64,000 bases of DNA from Lunularia cruciata (lineage: Eukaryota; Streptophyta; Marchantiopsida; Lunulariales; Lunulariaceae). Location of the stretch: the NCBI GenBank assembly GCA_948567375.1, contig OX419760.1, positions 48,298,001 to 48,362,000 of the forward strand, read 5' to 3'. The stretch's first letter is position 1; every line of letters begins with the position of its first letter. The translations under genes were made by a program, and so were the position numbers. Of the stretch, positions 1-11,309 are shown one piece after another. The notes under the pieces were generated by a model. That model did no database searches. It saw only the letters and a program-made list of their open reading frames with translations, and was not told the DNA's origin.

Positions 1-301
1 GTTTCCTCCGAGTTGTTGAACGGAGGTGTTTGTGCTTTTACCAAGATCTAACTCGAGGGTGATCCTCCGAGAAACTAAAAGCGTATTGTACCTCAAGCCA
101 GACAAGTCTGCTAATCAACCTGGATATATGATTAGGGTGCAGGCCTCCTCAGTCGGTTCTATGTTTTTTAACTTATGTTGCTTTACCCTACTTCAGGCGA
201 AAGACCGACTGACTCAACGTCCAGTGTTAAGAGCATTTTCTGCATCTAGTAGGGTTGAAGAAGGTTTCCACTTCTATGACAAGGATATCGATGGGGCCTG
301 A
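1..301 (+). CDS. Possible 3' end of an unrecognised gene (partial)
   Basis: An open frame enters from the left edge and stops with TGA at 299-301. The readable peptide begins VFVLLPRSNSRVILRETKS and ends VEEGFHFYDKDIDGA. I do not recognise a family. A pyrimidine-rich stretch ending in CAG lies at about 180-197, and GT-containing candidate donors lie just before it, so the middle may be a short intron joining ...YMIR to AKDRLTQ. Both the spliced and the continuous reading stay open. Codon use is not AT-biased like the flanking intergenic DNA, which is weak support for a real exon. It could equally be chance. No domain or partner can be named. Confidence 0.22.
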
Positions 302-2169
302 CGCCTAAAAGTATCGTAATTTTTTATGTCGTGATGATTAGCGCCCATTCTGAGTACTAGGATGCAAGTATGAGCCTCAGATCCAGCTAAACCTTAGAGC
401 TGAAGGCCAGCTTCAGATCCTGCCTAAGTCCTCGGAATCTCCGTCTAGCACGTCTCAGGAGAATTGGCGAATCGAATGTTTCTTATCTGAGCGAGAACTT
501 GTGTAGAGGGCAAGATGTAGTGTGGTAGAACCCTGAAGGCACCGAGATTCTAGGGTCTTCTGTTCCTAAACTAAGAAGCCCCTTAACAAGTGACGAGCAC
601 CTTTCTGTGACGTTGCATTGTACACACTATATCAATCATTCACAGCTACACATATTAGCTTGAGCCTGAACAGTTTGAAGGATCAATTAGCAAGGTCAGA
701 TGGAGTCGTTGCCCGTTTCATCTTCTCGGCGATTCAGAGCGGCGAATGCTCGGTTAATTTTCTATGGAGGCGTGGACTGTGCCACGGGAGGTAAACAATA
801 TAGCCATCAATTATATATGATGGAAATGCAAATCTACAATTGCTTGTGAGGAGGAAAATCGTCGTCAAATCAGGGTTTGTAGTAGCTCATTTACTCCGGA
901 ACTTCGTAAAGGACTAAGGTTTGCCACACATGTCTTAGTTCCTGAAACGCTTGGTTGTTACCGGATGCAGTAGACAACCGCTGCGGCAGCCTCAACTGGG
1001 TGGTCGTGAAGTTCTTGACCGTTGCCCGTCGAACCTTAGCGAACACGAGGACAGACGAGGTTTGGGACGCCCCACTGAACCACAAATCTCCGTCCTTGGA
1101 ACAGTTGACAATGAACAGCAGTATCTAAGTCGTTTCGCCATAAGAATGATGTTGCTTAGAGGGGTGGCCCATAGCTGAAAAGGTGCCAAGGTAAAGTTAT
1201 TTAAGCAACTCTTGGGCATGCGAAAAGTCGAGTGGAAATGTAGGGGTCCAACACCATCATTGATTGAAATTGGGTATGCACTGACTATTACACCAGATCT
1301 TTTCAAAACAATCTAACCCAGTGGTTTTAAGCTAAACTCAGACAACGATCTATATGACTGGTGAATAGGTCACTGTCAACGACTGAAAATGGTTGATGTT
1401 CACCGATGACTTTTGGATCAATGCACAAGATTCCTATCTGTCGTCCATCCTCTTCACAGCCAACGTATTACATGACTGATTCCAAGATATTACACTGATA
1501 TTTACAGCTTTCAAAGTCCAATTCTTTCAATGATGTAGAAGATAAAATCTTCATGCAGAGTAGTGAACGAAGGAACTAGATACTAGAGTACAATTCAACG
1601 ACGGGATTTTAAAACCTTTCAGTGTGAAACAAACTACTCCTAAAGATGATGAAATAGATCAGTAACGAAATACCACTTGCCCTCAAGTTTGCGTGCTCTA
1701 AAGAATAAATAATGCCGTATTGAAAACATCCCCTGTCGGGTGCTTTCTTAAGTAATCTTAATCTTCAAGTACTTATCGACTCCTAGCGAGCACATGCTAG
1801 GTAAGCATTCAGTGCGAAAGGCTCTCGGGATACTTGATAGTGCCCGTCCCCACTTTCATGAAGTGCTTTTAGTTCCGTGCTTCCTACCATTCTTACAACT
1901 CGTAATCTCCACAGCTGTCAATTGAAATGCACAAGCAAGACAGAAATAGTTCGCTCGGAATCATGAAGTCTCCAAGGTTGTCGAAGGCTCGAAGCTGACG
2001 TACAACTTACGACCAATGAGAACTGCTCCGAGCCGACCATACGTGCATGTTCTTCAGTTGCCTGTCTTCACTCCACGCAAGTTTTCTCTTCTCAATCATG
2101 TCAGCTACACTTACCACAGTGGAAGTCAGACCTGAAAAATGCATGGCTAATGCAATTAACTAAAGTATC
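302..2169. other. Intergenic DNA, no gene seen
   Basis: Mixed-composition DNA with only short open frames on both strands (the longest, about 100 codons, reads antisense at 992-1306 and matches nothing I know). I see no convincing exon, tRNA or transposon end here. Confidence 0.5.
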
Positions 2170-2371
2170 GCAACATTTTTTGGCATACATATGTGTAATA
2201 ATCACCGAGTTCTCTTGTACCCTCGGTGACTTAATAGTTGGTAGAGAATGTGCTCTCTATACAAATATATATAGCAACATTTTTGGCATACACTTGTGTA
2301 ATAGTCACCAACTACTCTTGTACACTAGATGACTTAATAGATGGTAGACAAGGGTGCTCTATATATAATTA
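2170..2371. repeat. Two-copy tandem repeat, 104-bp unit
   Basis: Unit 1 spans about 2170-2273 and unit 2 about 2274-2371. Both begin GCAACATTTTT, then GGCATACA, a TGTGTAATA segment, a TCACCAA/GAG segment, CTCTTGTAC, GACTTAATAG and a T/AGGTAGA..TGCTCT tail. The copies differ by scattered substitutions and small indels, so this is an old duplication. No coding role is apparent. Confidence 0.75.
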
Positions 2372-5300
2372 ATGATTATTACACATGTAAACCATGTAAC
2401 TTTTATCCATCCCATGTTAAATCCTGAGGAAAAGAGAAATATCAAACCTCAATAACAAATCTGATTGGAAAATCAACCATCAAATATATTAGCGGTTGCT
2501 TGAAGTTGGGAATGATCAAACTTGTTAATCATATAAATGCATGGAATTATTATATTGCAGTAAAGTAAGTCACGTGGCAAAATGAAAGCTGAAAAGTCTT
2601 AAACTCATCCATAATATGATAGTGCCATTATCCTTCGTATTTTGTTTTTCTATTTTTTTAAATTTATCTTATAATTTATCTTCCCATCCTTCAATTTTCT
2701 TACACGGTCGCCTTATTCATTTTTGTTAATATATTTGCAGAGTACCTTTGGCCTTGCAGTCAGCAGGTTTTGCTCTTATGGACATCCGGCTGTATACACA
2801 ACTGTCAGTGCTACAGCCATTCATTTTGGATAGCCACCAATTATTCTATTTTGTGCTGTCCATACCGTGCACTTCATGGGATGTTCTTTTTATCGATAAA
2901 AGCTCTTCTCTCACATGGACAAGAAAGATCAGAGACTTATGCTTGTGTGGATGGATATTTTATTCGCCTACTTTCTCATACTGCACAGTACTACCGAGCA
3001 TTTCTGAACAGGCTCAAAGTCAATGCACTGCATCTCAATACACACACTAGCTAATCCTCGTAGCAAAGACCTTCAACTTGGTCATGGGAGAATGTTTGTG
3101 TAGCAATACTGTAGTCTATTGGCATGATACTGGTGGTGCACGTAGAGGAGTAAAATGACAGTGTTATCAGTTTTCGAGATCTTCACTACTGAGAAAAGGC
3201 CAGTGCACCATTAAAAAGAAGTCATTGCATTAGATGTAGTACAAGAGATGCGTATGTCCTTCAGATGGGCACTCTTCAACCACATGATGAAATTTCTAGC
3301 CATATCCCTGTCTGTTTTGGAGATCCCTTTATGTGCCTGTAGAAACTGGATGTTAACGGTCAAGATTACAAGCATTGCATTCGAGATGATGAAAAGTATC
3401 TCTTTAATTTCCCGAAGTTGAGAAATCAACCCCATGAACATTTGATTGCAATTCTTACTCGCGATGATCTTGCATTGGTGGCTAGAAATAATCTCTCAAT
3501 GGAAATTCCGCAGGATGCTTCAGCCGATGGGTTGTTCCCGTTTATATTTCCATTCTTTTCATAAAACCTGTACATTGCTCAGTATTGTAAACATAAACAT
3601 GTAATTAGAAACACAAGTAGAGTTCATAATACTTTCTATTGAAGGGGTATAGGGAATGCAAAGAAAATATGTACAGCTCCAAATGTTGTCAACGTCCTGC
3701 AGGTTTCGTTCAATTAGTATATAGACCATACTTATCTCCTATGGGTCTACCATCGAATTTGTCTACCAGGTCTCACTAATTGGGCTTTCAGGCTACATAC
3801 ATACACCTAGGTGTTGTGCAGAGACGAAATCCACCGACCTTCATGACAAAAGCTGAAGAACAAATGCTCACATTTGACTCGTGCTATTTGTTCTGACATA
3901 CGCTTTGTCGTAGATGTCGAAAATAGGATCTCCAAATGATTATTGTAGGACCATACAAGTCCAATAAATCGTAGCTTGCAATACTCTATCAACAATAAGA
4001 AACATCAAACATCACTCTCGTCTCTATCCCCATTGAAAGAAGAAGTTCAAAGTCAGTGATGCCCAATATATCCACAGAATATACCATGATTTCTCACGTG
4101 GTAGTTCTCCCAATCCGACGTGGGTGTCGTCCTTACCACGGTTGCTGCGCTCGTCGTCAGATGCCGCTACCCGAGGTCGGCAGGAAACCTTGAGTGCGGG
4201 CATTGTTCTTATAAAGAGTGACCCTGATTCGAGAAGAGAGTATCGGGTCTATCCGTTGTAGGATACCGCTCGCTTTAAGGATCCTGTCCTTAAAGTTGTT
4301 GGTGCAGTCAAAAGCGGTTTATCAGCGTCGTACAGGCGTGCTTTTATAACTGCTCTGCCTGTTGTCGATATTTGAACTTAGCGCAAGAATTCAGGTCTGT
4401 ACTCGCATGCTTATTGTGCACTTTAGGAGCACCAAATCCATTTCCCTATGACCATTAGAATAGAAACTAAAAATGTCGACCAGTTTGAAAATGTATAGAA
4501 TAGAGAAGTTTGCACATGGTCGAATTCTAGCGAGACCAGAGGGACAAGACTCCTGCAGTTTGATCTTCTGTTTTGCATTTATTGAAGCTTATTTTCTGGG
4601 AATGCATTCGTGTATTACTTACTGAGGCAGATTGTGAGTGTTTTCTTCTTGTCAGCAATTACATTTTGCGTCATATGCGTTCGTGAACAGCAGGTCAACT
4701 TTGGTGAGTTTGGTCAAAGTGCTTCCATTTGCTTTACTGAGCCACATTGTTCACACATGACATGACACGATGAATGAGGTTTGTATGGTACATTTAGGAT
4801 CACTGTCAAGCTTCAGTGCTTGTGATAATTTTGGGCATCATCATCGCGATGGACATGTGCAAAGAGGGCTGTCAAGAAGAACTCATCAAAGTCAGACAGG
4901 GTTATTGAATCATCAAAGAAAGATTATTGAGGTTGTTGAGGGGTCCACAGATTCGCATGACCAGATATATATTAGCTATTAAAAGCTAAGTTTTTTCTCT
5001 TAAAAGTTAGTACTTTTAGCAATTGAAGTAACGTATTCCATACAAAAATTGCAAAACCCGTCATTAGTTTCTCCTCTCACCAGGAGAAACTAAAGTGCTG
5101 TTTAAGGATAAGCATCAAAGAGATTCGAATCCTCTTGTAAGTGATTCTGATCTACATTACGGTGATCTTGAAGTTTAACCTCAAAAATTTCCTCATTAAT
5201 CTTCTTCAGCAGACAAAAACAGGAACCTCCAACACGTCAACATTAAGATGGTGCAAACTCGAGAATCCCAATATTTCAATGTGGTTTGTATTGCCACGAG

Positions 5301-7095
5301 ACTTTGACCAACTTGCTCTATCCTCAAGAACGGGACTAAACAACATCATTACTTCGTAAAAACGTGTTGATAGTCACAGCTGTTTCTATTAAGGCAATCT
5401 ACTCTAGATCCATCTTTACCTCTAACTTCTTCCCATCCTTCATTTTATCCTGTGCGTGTCGCTTTATTACACTTGTCTACAAAACCAATAGTAAAGACAT
5501 GACATCAACTGATTTGACTTGAAATCGAAAACAATTATTACATCTTATTCTCAAAAAGCCACTTCCTCTGTGGGGTTACGTTGGTCGCCTTTTTCCCTCT
5601 TGGGGTTACAAAACTACTCTCTGCGATTACCAAACCACTCATACGGATAATGGTTTGACTAATGCTGACCACGTCCACACTTGTCAGCCAGAGGAGCAGC
5701 ACACGTCCCTATCGAATGGAATCACCGAAGATTCCTTCTCCACTAACTGATGACCGGAAGATTCCAATGTCCACCCAATCAGGAGCCTCCACAAGACCTT
5801 GTCCTTTTCCTCTTCATCTCTTGATACTCTGGCGATGTTACTGTACTGGAGCGACAAGAGCAGGTTCCTTCACCAGGAGTGTAAGGTGTTCTTTCACCAA
5901 GAGTGGTTCTCCTGATAAGAGCAGAAATGAGTGCTGCTTATCGAGGGGTTTCGAGGAGGTGAGAGAGAGGAAGGGACTCTCTGACTTACTTCGCTTCTGT
6001 GGCGTGTTTGTTCTGAGAGTCCGAGGACTTTAGTGTGACTAGTTGCGCTCCATCGATCGAGCCAAAAGAACTGCGCTCGTGGCGGGTTTGTGTAAGAGCG
6101 GGCAGTAATCGCGTGAAACTTGGCTTTTGTTGGGGTCGGATCCAGCGCCTGTAGTTTAAGTAAGTAGCGGTAATCTGCAAACAGGATCCAAGCAGAAATC
6201 TGAAGTTTGGGAGTACAGTCTGGAATTTGCGGAGCAAGCCGGTGAGGAAAGGAGAGAAAGAATTCGGGGTCGGAAGCGTGAGAATCGTCGGCGTGTGGGG
6301 AGTTTGGCAAGTTATTATAGAGTGAGTGGAAAGAGGAATTGTCCGACTCCTTTATGATGAAAGCAGGCGTGTAGGAGAAGGTTAAGGCGGATATAAGTTT
6401 GGTGGCGATGTCGATGGACGGGGTGAAGCGGACTGCAGGAGGTGGAGTTATAGGAGATTTGAAAAGTGCAGGGAGATAGCAGCGAGCTGTGGCATGGTTG
6501 ATTACGAAGAAACAAGTCAGGAAATTTACTTCGAAGGATGAAGAACAAGACAATGCTGGCTCAGTGTAGTGCCTGCGTAAGCAAGTTCAGCACATGGAAG
6601 ACTGTGCCGATTGCATTGACAGCTCCAAAAATAGGCGCGAAACAGCACCAAGTGGGGCTTCCTGCTCCTCTTCCCTCCTGGCCTCCTGGTAAATCTCCCG
6701 TAACGCCGGAGACTTTCATTTCTACATCCTCTGTTTTGTGTGTCGATTGCAGTGAAGTTGTGAGGGGTTTTTGTTGATCAACCTTAGTAGTCTTTGTATC
6801 CGCCCATGATACAATGGGAATGTGACCATTTCCTGTTCGCTTTTTATGAGTTTCAAGTCAGCCGTTCTATGAAGTTCACAATTTAGTACCCTAGACTCCT
6901 GAAGATAATGCCTATTACAATTACAGGAGTTGTTGTGAATGTGGGCCTACAACCTTCATTTCCGTAACTATTGTGTTGTGTTGCGTACTCCTAGAATGTC
7001 GGATTTTCATTGAACTACGTTGAATGACCAGGTCTAGTGAGTGAGTGGATATCTTGCAGGGTTCTTGATTGGCTTCCAGTTCTTATGCATCGCTC
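2372..7095. other. Intergenic DNA leading into the VPS62-like gene
   Basis: No gene is supported here. The section 5.6-6.7 kb is less AT-rich and has open frames on both strands. The longest is antisense, 6553-5894, and is rich in Ser, Pro, Thr and His with no family resemblance. That composition is more like promoter or 5'-UTR DNA of the plus-strand gene starting at 7096 than a protein gene. A 5'-UTR intron cannot be excluded. Confidence 0.4.
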
Positions 7096-8872
7096 ATGAA
7101 AACTCTGTTCAAGATGAACGTGATGGGTTGCTCCTTTCTTGCACTAGTAGTCTTCTTTTGTCGGCCAAAATTAACCCTTGCTTTTTCTGATGACATAATC
7201 GACCCTCGTCAGTCTTTACTCAAGAAATTGAATCAAGTGTAGCCTTTGCTTTTGAACGGCTTCTGCAGGCACTGGATTTGCTACCGGGCATCTCAATCTG
7301 GGAGAAGTGGACCTCGTACAAGTGACAAATTTTGAGGAGGTGTGGAGGAGTGGCGTAGATGATCAAGGAGCTACATACTACAAGCCTGTAGAAATTCCTG
7401 ACTCTTACTTCAGCTTTGGGAGCTACGCTCAGCTCAACAGGGTTCCAACCATAGGATGGACTTTCGCTATTAAAGGCACGATAACCGGTGACAATTCCCC
7501 ACTGAAACATCCGACAGATTACCAGCTCGTATGGGGGAGCACCGAATTGAGCGTACTGCAAGAAGTGAACTCATACTTTTGGAAACCCATTGCTCCTGCG
7601 GGTTACAAAAACCTCGGCTTCATCGTCACCAACACGCCCAACAAACCGGCTTTCGAGGACGTTGTCTGCGTCCGGGAAGACCTCACAGACCCTTGCCAGA
7701 TTGACGAGCTGCTGTGGAACACCTCGGCCTACCCAAAAAACTCAGCATTCTCGACTTGGACGACCAAGCCCTCCATCATCGGCATCGAAGGAACGGGTAT
7801 TGCTGTCAACACGGTGTACTGCAACCGCTCACTTGCTGCCGAAGCACCCCTCTCCATTAGCTGTCTCAAAAATGTCAATCGGGTCATGACGGCCATGCCC
7901 ACGTATGAACAACTTCTAGAGATCTTGCGTTTCTACGGCCCTAGAGTGTACTTCCATCCGAACGAAGAATACCTTCCCACCACTCCCAACTGGTTCTTCG
8001 AACGAGGAGCTCTCCTGTACTCCAAGGCCTCGCCAAACTCACCGGTGAAAGTTGAAAAAGACGGAGCGAACCTCCCCCCTGGAGGCTCCAACGACGGTGA
8101 ATATTGGCTCGATCTGCCGACAAATGACACGCGAGATGTAGTGAAAAAAGGCGAACTTACAGCTGCCAAGGCGTTTCTTCATGTGAAGTCTATGTTTGGC
8201 GGATCCTTCACCGACATTGCTTGCTGGATTTTCTACACATTCAACGGGTCCAGCACGGCGAAGATTGGGATACTGAAGGCTGTTGCGTTGGGCAGAATTG
8301 GGGAGCATGTAGGTGACTGGGAGCACTTTACAGTCAGAGTTGACAACTTTTCTGGAGAAATGAGACGACTCTACATGGCCGCGCACGCCGGAGGCACGTG
8401 GTGGAGACCCCATGAGATAGAGTACGTGCCGGGCACTAACCGGGGCATCGTCTACTCCGCCAAGAGCACCCATGCAATGTATCCCCATGAAGGGGAGAAT
8501 CTTCAAGGAGGTGACAAAGTGGGGATTCGTAACGACACGCAGAAGAGCAATTCCGTTCTAGACACGAATACGAATTTTGAATTCATGGCTGTAGATTATC
8601 AACGAAGGACAGGAGGCGCCGGAGATGACGACAGGCCCGAAACGGACCTGTTTCCGTCCTCCCCACCTTGGATTCATTTCATGAGAGAGTGGGGTCCGAC
8701 TATTGAGTACGATTCCAGGTCCGAGATAGAAAAAGTTCTCAGATATCTTCCAGCTCTGGTGAGAAAATCGGTGATGAGTCTCCTCGAAAAGCTCCCCGAT
8801 GAACTAGGAGGCCAAGAAGGTCCTACTGGTCCAAAGGAAAAACTCAGTTGGCTCGGCGATGAGAAAGTATAA
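7096..8872 (+). CDS. VPS62/DUF946-family protein with predicted signal peptide
   Basis: Proposed model: exon 1 at 7096-7207, a 61-bp intron at 7208-7268 (GTCAGT...CTGCAG), and exon 2 at 7269-8872 ending in TAA, giving about 571 aa. The splice keeps frame: GAC CCT C joins GC ACT GGA, giving DPRTGFATGHLNLGE. That matches the usual 'GFATG..LGE' opening of plant VPS62-like proteins. Exon 1 starts MKTLFKMNVMGCSFLALVVF, a short basic end plus a hydrophobic core, so a secretory signal peptide is likely. Later family hallmarks are YGPRVYFHPNEEYLP, a tryptophan-rich NWFFERGALLY, and GEHVGDWEHFTVRV. The founding yeast name implies vacuolar protein sorting, but the biochemical role in plants is not established. 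A second in-frame ATG at 7114 is an alternative start. The family call is firm; the short intron is the least certain part. Confidence 0.85.
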
Positions 8873-10918
8873 TAATCAATCAGCCTGCTGCTACTTGTTC
8901 ATTCCATTCCTTTGTGTAATTTGCACTTCTATGATTGCTCCCATCTCACTTCAATAGTATCGAAATACTAGGGGGAGATCTCAACTTGCTAGATATACTT
9001 CACCACCAGTAGGTCACACTTTCAGAGAAATTTAAACGTAGAATGTCGTTAACATTCTCATGCAACACGAGAGTTGTTTGGCTTGCCATCGAAGTGCACA
9101 GCGGTCAAGTTTGGTTCAGGTACAAACGGCTGTGTGATTCAGCATTTACTTCCCGTTTGTCAAGTTCCACATGTTTCATATTAAGCGAACCGATTCCGAA
9201 GTCTGAATCCTCCTCAGAGAGAGAAATTTCCAGCTCAATCCGTCATTGTCTATGCTTCTGACTGGAATTCAACTCACATTCTTTTCTCTCTCACTATGTT
9301 ATGTATATGTTTCCAACCAATAACCGTGTATTTGACTTCGATCTCTTTGCTGTGTGTGATCAAACTCTGGAACCGCTTCTGGTCTAATGGCCAGATTTCT
9401 TCCTTACCCAGTTTGATTAGCATCCCTGGTAAAGCGTATTCCTTGTTACGCAAGAGGAAACATCGACAAAACATCTACTCGTTTCGTTTGACGATCTGAA
9501 TAAGTTCAATCAGCTTTACTTTCCCATGGGATCCATAAAAAGCTAAAATGTACATGCAGAAACACGACTCTAATATCCTACTGTTATGAACAAAATCGCG
9601 ATTTCCAAATCTAATTTCGAGATGAACAACAAATCGTATCGTTGCTTGTTTGCTTAGTGGTTGATTGATACTACATACCACGATTTGCGCTTAAAGCGAG
9701 TAGTTTTATAGTGCACATGTTGAAGATGATGAAATAGGAACAACTCAAAGGCCCAAACCTTAATGGTGTTTACTACGACTGATTTACATTATCATAAAAT
9801 AATAGAACTTGAAATAAGATCTACACTAAAGGGCCCAATAGTTAACCGCATCAAGAATGGTGAACGGATCCACTAAAGGTAGCAAAGACATCCATTGGTG
9901 CTCTTCCACAAGTTCTCTTTGATGCAAATTTATATTATTGTCATGTTGCGAGTGATCTTTGTTGAATTAAATTTATCTTATAGTTTATAAACATGTATGT
10001 AATTGTTGGACTCATAACCAATTAAAGTCAAATAATTTGATCTAACTTTAGTTTTAACTAGACTTGTCGACGATAACGTACTTCAACAACAAATATGCTT
10101 GAGCTTTATGTATAGCCTCTTGGAAACTAACGTCCAGCAGTCACCAAGGGTCTTGACCAAAATCCAAAAAACGTTTTTGGGTTTTAATACAAAGTCAGCC
10201 ACGTTGTTGATTTATATCCCATTATCGGATTAAAGCATAATTGATGACATGAAGCATAAAAAATCCTATTGAGACCTAATTATATTGACAAATAAACCTT
10301 TTGACAATAATTTTATCAATATATGAATTTTTAGTGGATGATTTAAGTACAACTAGCCAAAACAACAACTGTTGTTACTTCACTTTTTCCTCAACTTTTA
10401 GATTTTATGAGTCAAATTTGGTAACAAGATTACTAAAATTTATATCACGGTATGCAATTTAAATATTTTATGTTAAATTTTAACCTTAAATTTCATATTA
10501 AATTTTACCCCACCAAGAAATAAAAAAACCCAAGTATTTTAATATTCTAATGAGTCTAGGGGTTCAATAACCAAGCATCTCATGAGTAAATATAAGAATT
10601 CAAGCGTATGCCAGTAAATGTCATAAATGATATGATCTACTTTCCATATCATTTCAAGATAGATCTGAAGTGTTAAGATTATATTCAGTTCGTATCCTAG
10701 ATAGAAGTTGGATATTGCGTATGTTTCCATCTTGATATTAGGTGTCAATTCTTGCTGATGCCAAAGATACACGTTTTCCAACTATGACATTTTATATTGA
10801 AGGTAAAAAATATCAAAATATTAAGCAACCTAAAATAAAAAGTTCTTTGATCCAGCTACGAATTTTATAGATTAAAAGGGAAGTATTTCTCTTGTCTTAC
10901 AGCGCTATTATCATCGCG
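8873..10918. other. Intergenic, AT-rich toward the right
   Basis: This is the 3' flank of the VPS62-like gene followed by AT-rich DNA from about 9.7 kb. Small open frames occur on both strands, but none exceeds about 80 codons or resembles a known family. No RNA gene was recognised. Confidence 0.5.
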
Positions 10919-10927
10919 CTAAATCTA

Positions 10928-10990
10928 GGGGAATTTACATATACAGGCACATAAATCCATAACTATTCACAAAGAAGGGCATAGTTCAAA
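10928..10990 (+). repeat. Left terminal inverted repeat of the MULE
   Basis: Begins GGGGAATTTAC and runs through ACAGGCAC..AAATC..TAACTATTCACAAAGAAGGG. It pairs with the right end at about 14390-14455. Confidence 0.75.
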
Positions 10991-11309
10991 ATATTTTTGG
11001 ACAAGGGCACACTTTATTATGACTTAGAGCAAATATTATTATGCGGCCTTCTCGCTATTGTCACATATTTGATTACTATGCCCTTTTTCTCTGCATTTGC
11101 AAAAGGAAACCTGATCTTCCAACATTGTTTTTCCGAGACTTCAAATTCTAATTTTCTTGGGTCTATCTGTTTGCTTGATATATAAGGGAAGACAAGTGAG
11201 ATTGTCCTTTGCGCACATTTCCAAGTCCACTGCAATAACAGATTCATTGTATGCTTTTTTTTTTAATGCTTTTTTAAGCTCTGAAATCAGATAAGGCGTA
11301 TGCACTAAG

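Noticed and set aside
5100-5135. tRNA T-arm-like GATTCGAATCC
   Set aside because: No D-arm, anticodon arm or acceptor stem can be drawn around it.
5894-6553. 219-codon antisense open frame
   Set aside because: Composition is Ser/Pro/Thr/His-rich with no domain. It overlaps likely promoter or 5'-UTR DNA of the VPS62-like gene and has no splice or context support.
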